The notes under the pieces: model-generated | What the model was told of the DNA's origin: nothing | The model's input: only the letters and a program-made list of their open reading frames with translations | The model's database searches: none | Program-made: the position numbers and the translations under genes | Shown: positions 1 through 6,848 of the stretch, piece by piece | Layout of the letters: each line of letters starts with the position of its first letter | Position numbering within the stretch: the first letter of the stretch is position 1 | NCBI GenBank assembly: GCA_035499415.1 | Contig: DATJYV010000162.1 | Coordinates: 1-11,274, forward strand | Direction of reading: 5' to 3' | Length of the DNA: 11,274 nucleotides | DNA from: DATJYV01 sp035499415 | Lineage (GTDB): Bacteria; Bacteroidota; Ignavibacteria; UBA10030

Positions 1-1221
1 GTCCGGAGATATATCGACCGATTGCTCAATGAAGAATGTGGCATCGGAGGTGATTTTTCTCGGCTCGCCCCCGCTCACGTGCATATAATAGATGTCCCAC
101 TTGCCGTTCACGTCCGCCGCGGGGAACGCAACCCAGTTACCGTCAGGCGCAATGCCGGGATAGGAAAATTGGGTGAAGGGAACCTGGAGTACGCGCGTCG
201 TCATGTCCGGGTTCAGCGGCGGCCGCGAAGGGAAGAAGAAAAACCAGGCGCCGAGCGCGAGAAGGACCGGTACGGCCGCGGCGGCGTATCGGATGTACGA
301 GGGCGTCCTGGAACCCATTGGCGCCGGAGCTTCCGGCTGTTGCGTGACAGATGATCCGGCCGGAACGTTTTGTGATGGAAGGGGGATGTACGCCGAGCTT
401 CGGGAAACTTTCGTCGTTTTCTTCTGCGCACGGCGAAGGTCGCTGACGATATCGTCCATATGCTGATATCGATCCGCGGGATCCTTTTCAAGACACCGGA
501 GGATCAGGTTGGAAAGGACGGGAGAGACGTCCTGACGGAACTGGTCAAGCTGCAACGGTTCTTCGTTGACGATGGAATAGACCATCGCGGCTTCGTGTTC
601 GCCGCGGAAGGGAAGTTTTCCGGCAAGCATTTCAAAAACGAGCACGCCGAACGAGAAGATGTCGCTCCGATGGTCGACCTCTCCCCCCTGAATTTGCTCG
701 GGAGCCATGTAACCCAGCGTGCCGACAGTGCTGGAAGACCGGGTCAGCTTGAGCGAGCCCTTTAACTTCGCGAGGCCGAAATCCATCACCTTCACCTGGC
801 CTTTTGCGCTCAGCATGATATTGTCTGCTTTGATGTCCCGGTGGACAATACCACGGGAGTGGGCTTCCTGCAGTGCGTCTGCGATTTGAATTGCAACGGA
901 GAGCGCGTCGTCCATTTTCGAGAATGGAATTTTCTGACGCAGCGTTCCGCCGTCGATATATTCCATCGAAATGAACATCTGGCCCTCGGACTCCTCAACC
1001 CCGTAGACCGTGCAGATATTGTGATGGTTCAGCGAGGCGGCAGCTTTCGCCTCCTGGAGCAGGCGGGCTTTTTCCGCCTCGTCCGTCGTCAGGTGGTGGG
1101 GAAGAAATTTGAGCGCGACAAGCCGGTCGAGCTTTGTATCTTGAGCTTTATAGACAACGCCCATCCCTCCCTCGCCTAATTTATCGAGGATCTTGTAGTG
1201 GGATATTGTCTGTCCGGTCAT
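1..1221 (-). CDS. Membrane Ser/Thr protein kinase with beta-propeller (PD40) sensor half, 3' end cut by window
   Basis: The frame is open from the ATG at 1221 to the left edge (407 codons, no stop), so the C-terminus is missing. Visible kinase features: Gly-rich loop GEGGMG (16-21), catalytic Lys38 in VALKF, Glu57 of helix C, HRDIKADN (127-134), DFG (147-149) and MAPEQ (172-176). These are all the residues needed for an active Hanks-type kinase. A Pro/Ser-rich linker (about 268-308) leads to a transmembrane helix at about 309-330. The outside part then begins with PD40/TolB-like repeats (IAPDGNWVAFP at 357-367, a second starting near 403). By family, this would be a cytoplasmic kinase controlled by an extracytoplasmic propeller; the ligand is unknown. 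The start is supported by the conserved M-x-G-Q-T-I-S-H-Y N-terminus and an upstream GAAGG. It lies 45 nt after the preceding TPR kinase, probably in the same transcript. Its kinase domain is closer to the two TPR kinases (KADN loop, RGEHEAAMVYSIVNEEP) than to the other propeller kinase. Confidence 0.93.
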   Translation of the reverse strand, partial: MTGQTISHYKILDKLGEGGMGVVYKAQDTKLDRLVALKFLPHHLTTDEAEKARLLQEAKAAASLNHHNICTVYGVEESEGQMFISMEYIDGGTLRQKIPFSKMDDALSVAIQIADALQEAHSRGIVHRDIKADNIMLSAKGQVKVMDFGLAKLKGSLKLTRSSSTVGTLGYMAPEQIQGGEVDHRSDIFSFGVLVFEMLAGKLPFRGEHEAAMVYSIVNEEPLQLDQFRQDVSPVLSNLILRCLEKDPADRYQHMDDIVSDLRRAQKKTTKVSRSSAYIPLPSQNVPAGSSVTQQPEAPAPMGSRTPSYIRYAAAAVPVLLALGAWFFFFPSRPPLNPDMTTRVLQVPFTQFSYPGIAPDGNWVAFPAADVNGKWDIYYMHVSGGEPRKITSDATFFIEQSVDISPD

Positions 1222-1228
1222 GTGTCTG

Positions 1229-1233
1229 CCTTC
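1229..1233 (-). promoter_or_regulatory. Ribosome binding site of the leftmost kinase
   Basis: GAAGG on the minus strand, 7 nt before the ATG at 1221. An in-frame stop lies 16 codons upstream of that ATG with no other ATG between, so this start is the only ATG choice. Confidence 0.55.
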
Positions 1234-1266
1234 ATCGCTTGCATCGTGGAAGGTAAGGATAACCCG

Positions 1267-3780
1267 CTAATCAAGCTCCTCGGCCCGCTTCCGCATCTGT
1301 TCAACCTTTGACTCCAACTTTTTCATTTCGCTCTTGAATTCTTCATCGTTACGGAACGTATCGAAGGGGGGCCAGACAGCCGCCGCCCGGTAGTCGATCC
1401 ATCCTCTATCGAGTGCTTCGTGGAACCACTTGGAGGCCTCCGCTTTGTTCCCCTGCATTCCGTAGCCGAGCGCGATTGTCATTCGTATCCCGCTCCCCTC
1501 GTCCCCCTTTTCGAGCCATTTCTTTGCAGCACGCAGGCCGCGCGCCGTATACACCTCCGCGTCCTTCGGCCTCCCCAAACGCGCGTACACGTACGCCAGG
1601 GAGAGAAAATTGCCGCTCTCATCCCCGGAGATGGAGATTTCTTTTTCATAGTACCCCATGGCCTCATTGAATGCGCGATCAATGAGGGCAATGTCACCGG
1701 CGAGCGTCAGGACCGAAGATTCGTTGGGATTTGAGTGAACAAGCCTCTCCGCCCGTTCTCGTGCCAGACGGGATTGACCTCCGACGGCGTCGAGGAAACA
1801 CAAAAGTCCGTTCGCATCAACGAGGTCGGGCTGAAGCTCGAGTGCGTGCATGATGTTCGCCCGCGCGTTGACCAGGTCTCCAAGGTCGTAGTAGGTGCCT
1901 CCGAGGAGCGAGGAGGTGACGGCGGCCGTGGGGTTAATCGCCTGCGCCTTCTTGACCCATGCGAGAGCCTCGTCCGGCTTCCCCGTGGATCTCAACCCTT
2001 CTCCGAGATTTGCAACGGCGGGATAGTAGTTTGGATTCTGTGCAATCGATTTCTGCAGGTACTCGAGGTTGAGTTGGATCTTCCCCATCGTTCCGTACGC
2101 AAGGGCCGCGGCCTTGTAGCCTTCGGCAAGCGTCGGGTCGAGGGCGATTGATTGCAAAGAGACGGCGACGGAGCTATCGAGCCACGCGGAGGGATAGCCG
2201 AACTTCTGCACTCGCTGCGCATACGCATCGCCGAGTCCCGCGAGCGCCAGCGCGTACTTTGGGTCGAGGTCGAGCGCCTTCTTGAACAGCTTGACCGCGT
2301 TCTCGTTGTCCTCTTTGTGATATCGGTAGTAGTACTCGCGTCCTTTGAGATAGTACGTGTAGGCCTCAACATTTCCGGTCTGTTGCTTCGAAACATTTCT
2401 CACTTCTTCGGCTGAGAGGTTCGTCTGTAGTGCGGAGGCGATTTGTTCGGCCACCGCCGTCTGGATTTCAAACACTTTCGTCATTGTCTGGTCGTATGTC
2501 TCGCCCCAGAGTTGACGCTCAGACGCAGCCTCGATGAGCTGAGCCGATATCCGTATCTGGTCACCCGACCGCCGGACCGTGCCCGTCAGCAAAGTCGCGA
2601 CGTTCAATTCCCTGCCGATATCTTTCAGCGACTTATCGCTGTTCTTGAACCGCATCACGGCGGGGCGCGCCATGACACGCAAACTGCGGATTCGGGAGAG
2701 TTGGTTGATAATATCTTCCGTCACGCCGTCGCTGAAAAATTCGTTCTCTTCACCGGAATTCATGTTCTTGAACGGAAGGACGGCCACAGACCTGCTGTCT
2801 TCAGCAGGAGCCGGACGGAAGAGAAAATATCCGACCGCGACAAGAAGGATCACTGCGGCGGCGGCGAGAGAAAGGACAAGCTGTCGGGAGGCCTTTTTCG
2901 AAGGAAGGATTGGGGCGGTTGGGCGAACTTCAGGAGGGGGAATGGCATGCTCTCTCGATATGCGCCCGGTTTTCTTCTGCACGCGCCGGAGTTCGCTCAC
3001 GATGTCGTCCATGTGCTGATAGCGGTCGGCGGGGTCTTTTTCCAGGCAGCGATGAATAAGGTTTACGACGACAGGGGAGAGGTCGGGCAGAAGAGAGGTG
3101 ATGTCCGTCGGCTCTTCGTTCACGATTGAATAAACCAACGCGGCTTCATGCTCTCCGCGAAAGGGAAGTTTCCCGGTGAGAAGCTCGAAGAGCAGCACGC
3201 CAAACGAGAAAATGTCGCTCCGGTGGTCGACATCGCCCCCTTCGATCTGTTCCGGCGCCATATAGCCGACGGTTCCGACGGTGCTCGATGTCCGCGTCAG
3301 TTTCAGCGACCCTTTGAGTTTTGCCAATCCGAAGTCCATTACTTTGATTTGTTTCTTCGAATTGAGCATCACATTATCCGCTTTCACGTCGCGATGAACG
3401 ATGCCGTTGCTGTGCGCCTCCTGGAGCGCATCGCCGATTTGAATCGCGTACGTCATCGCCTCGTTCGCGGGGATCGGTCCGCCCTGGAGCTTTGTCCGCA
3501 GCGTCATCCCGTCGACATATTCCATGACGATGAATTGTTCGCCGTTGTCCTCCTGAATGTCGATCACGGAGCAGACGTTCGGATGGTTGAGCGCCGCAGC
3601 CGACTTTGCCTCCTGAAGGAATCTTGCCTTCTCCGCGTCGTTGGCGGCGATGTGTCGGGGAAGAAATTTCAGGGCGACGAACCGGTCGAGCTTGGTGTCA
3701 TGGGCTTTGTAAACAACGCCCATCCCCCCTTCACCCAACTTCTCGAGAATTTTGTAATGAGAAATCGTTTGACCAATCAT
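1267..3780 (-). CDS. Membrane Ser/Thr protein kinase with TolB_N-like domain and TPR sensor half
   Basis: 837 aa from the ATG at 3780. Kinase domain about 9-266: GEGGMG 16-21, Lys38 (VALKF), Glu57, HRDVKADN 129-136, DFG 149-151, MAPEQ 174-178. A short linker is followed by a transmembrane helix (about 301-321). Residues about 331-454 resemble the TolB-N-like domain found in CadC- and adenylate-cyclase-type TPR proteins (SVAVLPFKN, then SDGVTEDIINQLSRI, LLTGTVRRSGDQIRI and LWGETYD). About 468-815 are TPR units (for example AVKLFKKALDLDPKYALALAGLGDAY), and the last 30 residues are a charged, probably coiled tail. The role is signal-dependent phosphorylation of unknown targets. The frame stays open upstream to an ATG at 3945 (892 aa). 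I prefer 3780 because it gives the family-standard MIGQTISHYK start, has GGGAG at a 6-nt spacing, and overlaps the TGA of the preceding 44-codon ORF. The gene ends 45 nt before the next kinase. Confidence 0.93.
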   Translation of the reverse strand: MIGQTISHYKILEKLGEGGMGVVYKAHDTKLDRFVALKFLPRHIAANDAEKARFLQEAKSAAALNHPNVCSVIDIQEDNGEQFIVMEYVDGMTLRTKLQGGPIPANEAMTYAIQIGDALQEAHSNGIVHRDVKADNVMLNSKKQIKVMDFGLAKLKGSLKLTRTSSTVGTVGYMAPEQIEGGDVDHRSDIFSFGVLLFELLTGKLPFRGEHEAALVYSIVNEEPTDITSLLPDLSPVVVNLIHRCLEKDPADRYQHMDDIVSELRRVQKKTGRISREHAIPPPEVRPTAPILPSKKASRQLVLSLAAAAVILLVAVGYFLFRPAPAEDSRSVAVLPFKNMNSGEENEFFSDGVTEDIINQLSRIRSLRVMARPAVMRFKNSDKSLKDIGRELNVATLLTGTVRRSGDQIRISAQLIEAASERQLWGETYDQTMTKVFEIQTAVAEQIASALQTNLSAEEVRNVSKQQTGNVEAYTYYLKGREYYYRYHKEDNENAVKLFKKALDLDPKYALALAGLGDAYAQRVQKFGYPSAWLDSSVAVSLQSIALDPTLAEGYKAAALAYGTMGKIQLNLEYLQKSIAQNPNYYPAVANLGEGLRSTGKPDEALAWVKKAQAINPTAAVTSSLLGGTYYDLGDLVNARANIMHALELQPDLVDANGLLCFLDAVGGQSRLARERAERLVHSNPNESSVLTLAGDIALIDRAFNEAMGYYEKEISISGDESGNFLSLAYVYARLGRPKDAEVYTARGLRAAKKWLEKGDEGSGIRMTIALGYGMQGNKAEASKWFHEALDRGWIDYRAAAVWPPFDTFRNDEEFKSEMKKLESKVEQMRKRAEELD

Positions 3781-3911
3781 AGGCGGCTCCCGACCGAAAA
3801 CGTCGGGATCCTCAATATGGCAACCACCCGCCGGACCGCACTCGCAGCCCATTTTGGGACTTCGGCGGGCTTCTCCAATATTCGACCTTGCAAAATTATC
3901 GTGCCAATCAT
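3777..3911 (-). CDS. 44-codon small ORF A, truncated-kinase-like leader overlapping the TPR kinase start
   Basis: The ORF starts MIGTIILQ and continues GRILEKPAEVPKW. Without gaps it matches residues 1-21 of the kinases at 9 positions (MIG, I6, ILEK at 11-14, E17), then runs into an unrelated Arg/Val/Ile-rich tail (RRVVAILRI). Its TGA (3779-3777) overlaps the kinase ATG (3780-3778) as ATGA, the usual arrangement for translational coupling. AAGGGA sits 5 nt upstream of its ATG. A homologue of exactly the same length lies at 9241-9375: 105 of 135 bases and 29 of 44 residues are identical, with no gap. It lacks the Gly-rich loop and everything beyond, so it cannot be a kinase. It is either a relic of a deleted kinase or a leader ORF; translation is unproven. 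Confidence 0.45.
   Translation of the reverse strand: MIGTIILQGRILEKPAEVPKWAASAVRRVVAILRIPTFSVGSRL
3787..3791 (-). promoter_or_regulatory. Ribosome binding site deciding the start at 3780
   Basis: GGGAG, 6 nt before the ATG at 3780. The same motif with the same spacing precedes the paralogous kinase at 9244, which argues against the longer in-frame start at 3945. Confidence 0.6.
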
Positions 3912-4039
3912 TGATATCCCTTATGCCACGTGACCCGGCTTCCATCTGCGCTCAGGCCTCGGCGGACAGATCGGGAGCCAGGCCCGCCTTCGCCCAGTTT
4001 TTCAGGCATCATGTAGTACGAAATTGTCTGATTCATCAT
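3908..4039 (-). pseudogene. 43-codon small ORF C, kinase N-terminus relic or leader ORF
   Basis: The reading begins MMNQTISYYMMPEKLGEGGP. It aligns without gaps to the first 21 residues of the neighbouring kinases, with 14 identities (Q4 T5 I6 S7, Y9, E13 K14 L15 G16 E17 G18 G19, G21). It then leaves the kinase pattern and ends after HKGYQ with a TGA (3910-3908) that overlaps the ATG (3911-3909) of small ORF A. Met20 of the Gly-rich loop is replaced by Pro, and no kinase core follows. It starts 103 nt after the stop of the propeller kinase, with no clear Shine-Dalgarno sequence. The likeliest reading is the remnant of another kinase copy lost by deletion. The retained reading frame and exact ATGA junction leave a coupled leader peptide possible. 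Confidence 0.4.
3917..3922 (-). promoter_or_regulatory. Possible ribosome binding site of small ORF A
   Basis: AAGGGA, 5 nt before the ATG at 3911. It is the best evidence that small ORF A might be translated; the homologous ORF B has no equally good site. Confidence 0.4.
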
Positions 4040-4142
4040 CGCGCCGAATAATTGTCTGCTGAAAATGTCAAACCGTGGGAATCGACTTCATCCGACCGGG
4101 GACGGGTTGACCGGGAAGGTTGGTTCGCGCACTCAAGACCCT
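4040..4142 (-). other. Short gap between the propeller kinase and the small ORFs
   Basis: 103 nt without a recognised gene. It has no hairpin with a T-run that would act as a terminator after the kinase stop at 4143. A TTGACA hexamer (4071-4066, minus strand) matches a sigma70 -35 box, but no good -10 box follows at 16-18 nt, so an internal promoter is only a weak possibility. Confidence 0.35.
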
Positions 4143-6848
4143 TTATCTGGTTAGCGGAATGTCGTGCCGGAGTTCGCTCTTCCAGTTGACGATGAAATTG
4201 AACGATGACGCTCGAGTGTTGCTTCGTGTATTTTGGACCATAACAAAGCGCTTGCCGTCGTGCGTGACGTCAAAGTTTGTCAGCGGGTCGTTGGGGATAT
4301 ACATCTGCGAAATGTCAAACAATTCCTTTGGTGGGTCCGCGGAAAACGAGGGTGAAGTCCGAACGCTCGCGACCATCATCTTGCCGACAGTACTGAGGAA
4401 GAATATTTCCTTCCCATCGTGCGACCAAATCGGCGTCAGTCCGCCATTTGAAGAGATTTGCCACCTCCCTTTGAGGTCCGGATATGTGCGGACGTATACC
4501 TCAAGAGTTCCCGTCTCATTCGTCCCGTAAACGATAAACCGACCGTCCGGAGAGATGCCGCCTCCATATTCGTACACGGGGCCCGCAAAGAGCGGGATGG
4601 GGTCGCTGTGTTGTTTCAGATCCAGTGCGAAAATATCTCCGTCCGACGGTCCGCCATAAGAGTTGAAAATCAGCCGCCCGCCGTCCGGCGAGATGGTGAT
4701 GGGGAATCGCGGCATCGATTTACTCCTCAGAAGCTGTACGCCGTCTGCGCTTCCGTCTGCGGGCTGGACAACAATGCCTTCCTTGCCATCCGTCGCATCG
4801 GCAAAGTAAAGATCCTTTCCGTCCCTGCTCCAAACCGGGTCGAACATCCTCTTGTTGAATGTGAGACGGTTCAGCGCCTGCTTCTTCAAGTCGTAGATCC
4901 AAATGTCATTACTACTCGCCGTCACGAGTCCGATGGTCAGCGCAAGTTTCGTGCCGTCCGGCGAAATGCGCGGAGTGGTATACGGCTGAGGCGGGAGGGG
5001 GAACGGAGTGATTTTTCCGTCGCGGTCCACCCAAACAAGTTCCAGATCCTTGTTCAGAGTGCCGGCGAGGTAGATCAGATTGCCGTTATCGGATATTGCG
5101 AAGTCGGCATTGCCGCTTCCGGGGTCGCCGTTCACATCGTTCACTACCGTCGAGGGGGGCTTCGTCGTGCGAAAATCCTTGAGGCTGAACGGCGCCGCAA
5201 GCAGCGCTCCGTTCCGCGCAATGACCAGGTAACCCGGTTCAACGTACCGTGCCATTTCACCGTGCACGTCGAGGAAATGACGCTCGCCCGTTTCGAGCGA
5301 CATGATCACCAGAGGAGCATCAACGTAGGAATTCGGATTAGTCAGGTCGCCAACCGTATAGAGGATGAATTTTCCTCCCGGCAGCACCTGCGGCCAGCGA
5401 TGGGAGCGTTCTCTTCGCGTGGAGTCGAGAACGGAAAATGGTTTGACCTCACCCCCCGCTGCAGAGACGGAGGACAAGCCGGATGCGAACATCGGGCTGA
5501 AGTAGATCCTGTTGTCTGGTCCCCACGCTGCGCCTCGAAAACCGGGCGCATCGCATAAAACTTCAACCGCTCCGCCGGATGTCGGCACTTTCTTAATCTT
5601 GCCTTCAGACACAAATCCGATCCACTGTCCATTGGGAGAGAAAAATGGCGAAGTACCATTCGCAGTTCCTTTGATGACGTTCGACTGAAAGCTGTTCACG
5701 GATCGGATATAGAGTTGAGATGAACCCGATTCAGAGAGCGAGTAGACAACCAGCCGGCCGTCCGGGGAAATTGCGAGACTGGGAATATCCGAATGGAAGA
5801 TCTGCTGCTCAGGAGCATTGACGACGGATATATTCAACCGACTCGTCGGACCCTCGCTGGAGTCATTCCTCGGCTGAAAAATAAAAACTGTCGCGGCAAG
5901 CAGAATGACCGTCCCCGCAACGATCCATGCAGTCCGCGCATTCTTGAGGATCGAACCGACGTTCCATCCAGAGCCAGTCACAGTCCCGGCAGTCAGCCGA
6001 CCTGAACTGGTAGAAAACGTTCGGCTGAGTCGCGTTCTACTCGATGATCGTTTGAATCTGTTGAGGTCGATGGCGACTTGTTTGATCGCTTGCGTCCGCT
6101 CGTTGGGGTCTTTTTCAAGGCACTCCAGGACGATGCGGTCGAGTTCGGGGTCAAGCTCGGGTTTCACCGATGAAGGAGGAGGGACGTCCACGTTCACGAT
6201 CTCGTAGAGGATTGCGGTCTCATGGGCTCCTGTGAATGGCGATCTGCCCGCAATCATCTCATACAGAAGAACGCCAAAAGAGAAAATGTCCGAACGCGAA
6301 TCCGTCTCTCTTCCCTGGATCTGTTCGGGGGACATATAGCCGGCGGTGCCGACGGTGCTGCCTTCTTTCGTAAGACGCGTGACACCCCTGAGCTTTGCAA
6401 GTCCGAAATCCATTATCTGAACGATTCCGTCTTTGCGGACCATGATGTTCTCGGGCTTGATATCGCGATGCACGATTCCTTTCTCGTGGGCTGCGGCGAG
6501 TCCCTCCGCGATCTGGATGCCGATGTCGACGGCGTGCTTCAGTGACAACGAAGATTTTTTCTCCTGAAGTGTCTGACCATCAACGAACTCCATAACGATG
6601 AAGCTCTTTCCGTCGCTCTCTTCGATTCCATGAATCGTACAAATGTTGGGATGGTTCAGCCCTGCGGCGGCGCGCGCCTCCTGGAGAAATCGCGCCTCAT
6701 CCTGATCGGATCCTGAAATCTGAGAGGGAAGAAACTTCAAGGCGACGAATCGGTCGAGCTTCGTATCCCGGGCTTTGTAGACCACACCCATTCCCCCCTC
6801 ACCCAATTTTTCGAGTATTTTGAAATGAGATAGAGTCTCTCCGATCAT
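4143..6848 (-). CDS. Membrane Ser/Thr protein kinase with complete beta-propeller (PD40/TolB-like) sensor half
   Basis: 901 aa. Kinase domain about 9-266: GEGGMG 16-21, Lys38, Glu57, HRDIKPEN 127-134, DFG 147-149, MSPEQ 172-176. A Ser/Thr/Arg-rich juxtamembrane stretch (268-300) precedes a transmembrane helix at about 306-325. The outside part (about 335-890) has roughly ten PD40-type blade motifs, such as SPDGRLVVYS (361), SPNGQWIGF (404), LPGGKFILYT (489), SPDGTKLALT (629), SRDGKDLYF (674), SPDGRFIVYG (766) and SHDGKEIFF (809). It closes with a conserved FIVNWKSEL tail. It is the most divergent kinase domain here: it has KPEN rather than KADN in the catalytic loop and lacks the SLKLTRTSSTVGT activation segment of the others. 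The ATG at 6848 overlaps the TGA of the upstream TPR kinase (ATGA), and GGTGGGG lies 8 nt upstream inside that gene. The two are therefore probably co-translated and may work as a pair. Confidence 0.95.
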   Translation of the reverse strand: MIGETLSHFKILEKLGEGGMGVVYKARDTKLDRFVALKFLPSQISGSDQDEARFLQEARAAAGLNHPNICTIHGIEESDGKSFIVMEFVDGQTLQEKKSSLSLKHAVDIGIQIAEGLAAAHEKGIVHRDIKPENIMVRKDGIVQIMDFGLAKLRGVTRLTKEGSTVGTAGYMSPEQIQGRETDSRSDIFSFGVLLYEMIAGRSPFTGAHETAILYEIVNVDVPPPSSVKPELDPELDRIVLECLEKDPNERTQAIKQVAIDLNRFKRSSSRTRLSRTFSTSSGRLTAGTVTGSGWNVGSILKNARTAWIVAGTVILLAATVFIFQPRNDSSEGPTSRLNISVVNAPEQQIFHSDIPSLAISPDGRLVVYSLSESGSSQLYIRSVNSFQSNVIKGTANGTSPFFSPNGQWIGFVSEGKIKKVPTSGGAVEVLCDAPGFRGAAWGPDNRIYFSPMFASGLSSVSAAGGEVKPFSVLDSTRRERSHRWPQVLPGGKFILYTVGDLTNPNSYVDAPLVIMSLETGERHFLDVHGEMARYVEPGYLVIARNGALLAAPFSLKDFRTTKPPSTVVNDVNGDPGSGNADFAISDNGNLIYLAGTLNKDLELVWVDRDGKITPFPLPPQPYTTPRISPDGTKLALTIGLVTASSNDIWIYDLKKQALNRLTFNKRMFDPVWSRDGKDLYFADATDGKEGIVVQPADGSADGVQLLRSKSMPRFPITISPDGGRLIFNSYGGPSDGDIFALDLKQHSDPIPLFAGPVYEYGGGISPDGRFIVYGTNETGTLEVYVRTYPDLKGRWQISSNGGLTPIWSHDGKEIFFLSTVGKMMVASVRTSPSFSADPPKELFDISQMYIPNDPLTNFDVTHDGKRFVMVQNTRSNTRASSFNFIVNWKSELRHDIPLTR

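Larger units (their letters stand above)
3725..3911 (-). repeat. 187-bp dispersed repeat, copy 1 (small ORF A plus TPR kinase start)
   Basis: It aligns without gaps to 9189-9375: 157 of 187 bases are identical by hand count. The part inside the kinase gene, 3725-3780, is an exact 56-bp match. The divergence is concentrated in the first ten codons of the small ORF. Confidence 0.85.

Noticed and set aside
1735..3933. Several long plus-strand open frames opposite the kinases, including a 228-codon and a 261-codon one
   Set aside because: They run antisense to conserved kinase and TPR coding sequence, are rich in Arg/His/Val, and show no recognisable family. They are shadows of the minus-strand codon bias.
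4094..4115. 7-bp direct repeat GACCGGG (4094-4100 and 4109-4115) as a possible operator
   Set aside because: It is too short and GC-rich to stand out, and no equivalent is seen upstream of the other kinases.
4458..5558. 366-codon open frame on the plus strand
   Set aside because: It is fully antisense to the propeller half of the 901-aa kinase, whose PD40 motifs are clear. No domain or plausible start region was seen.
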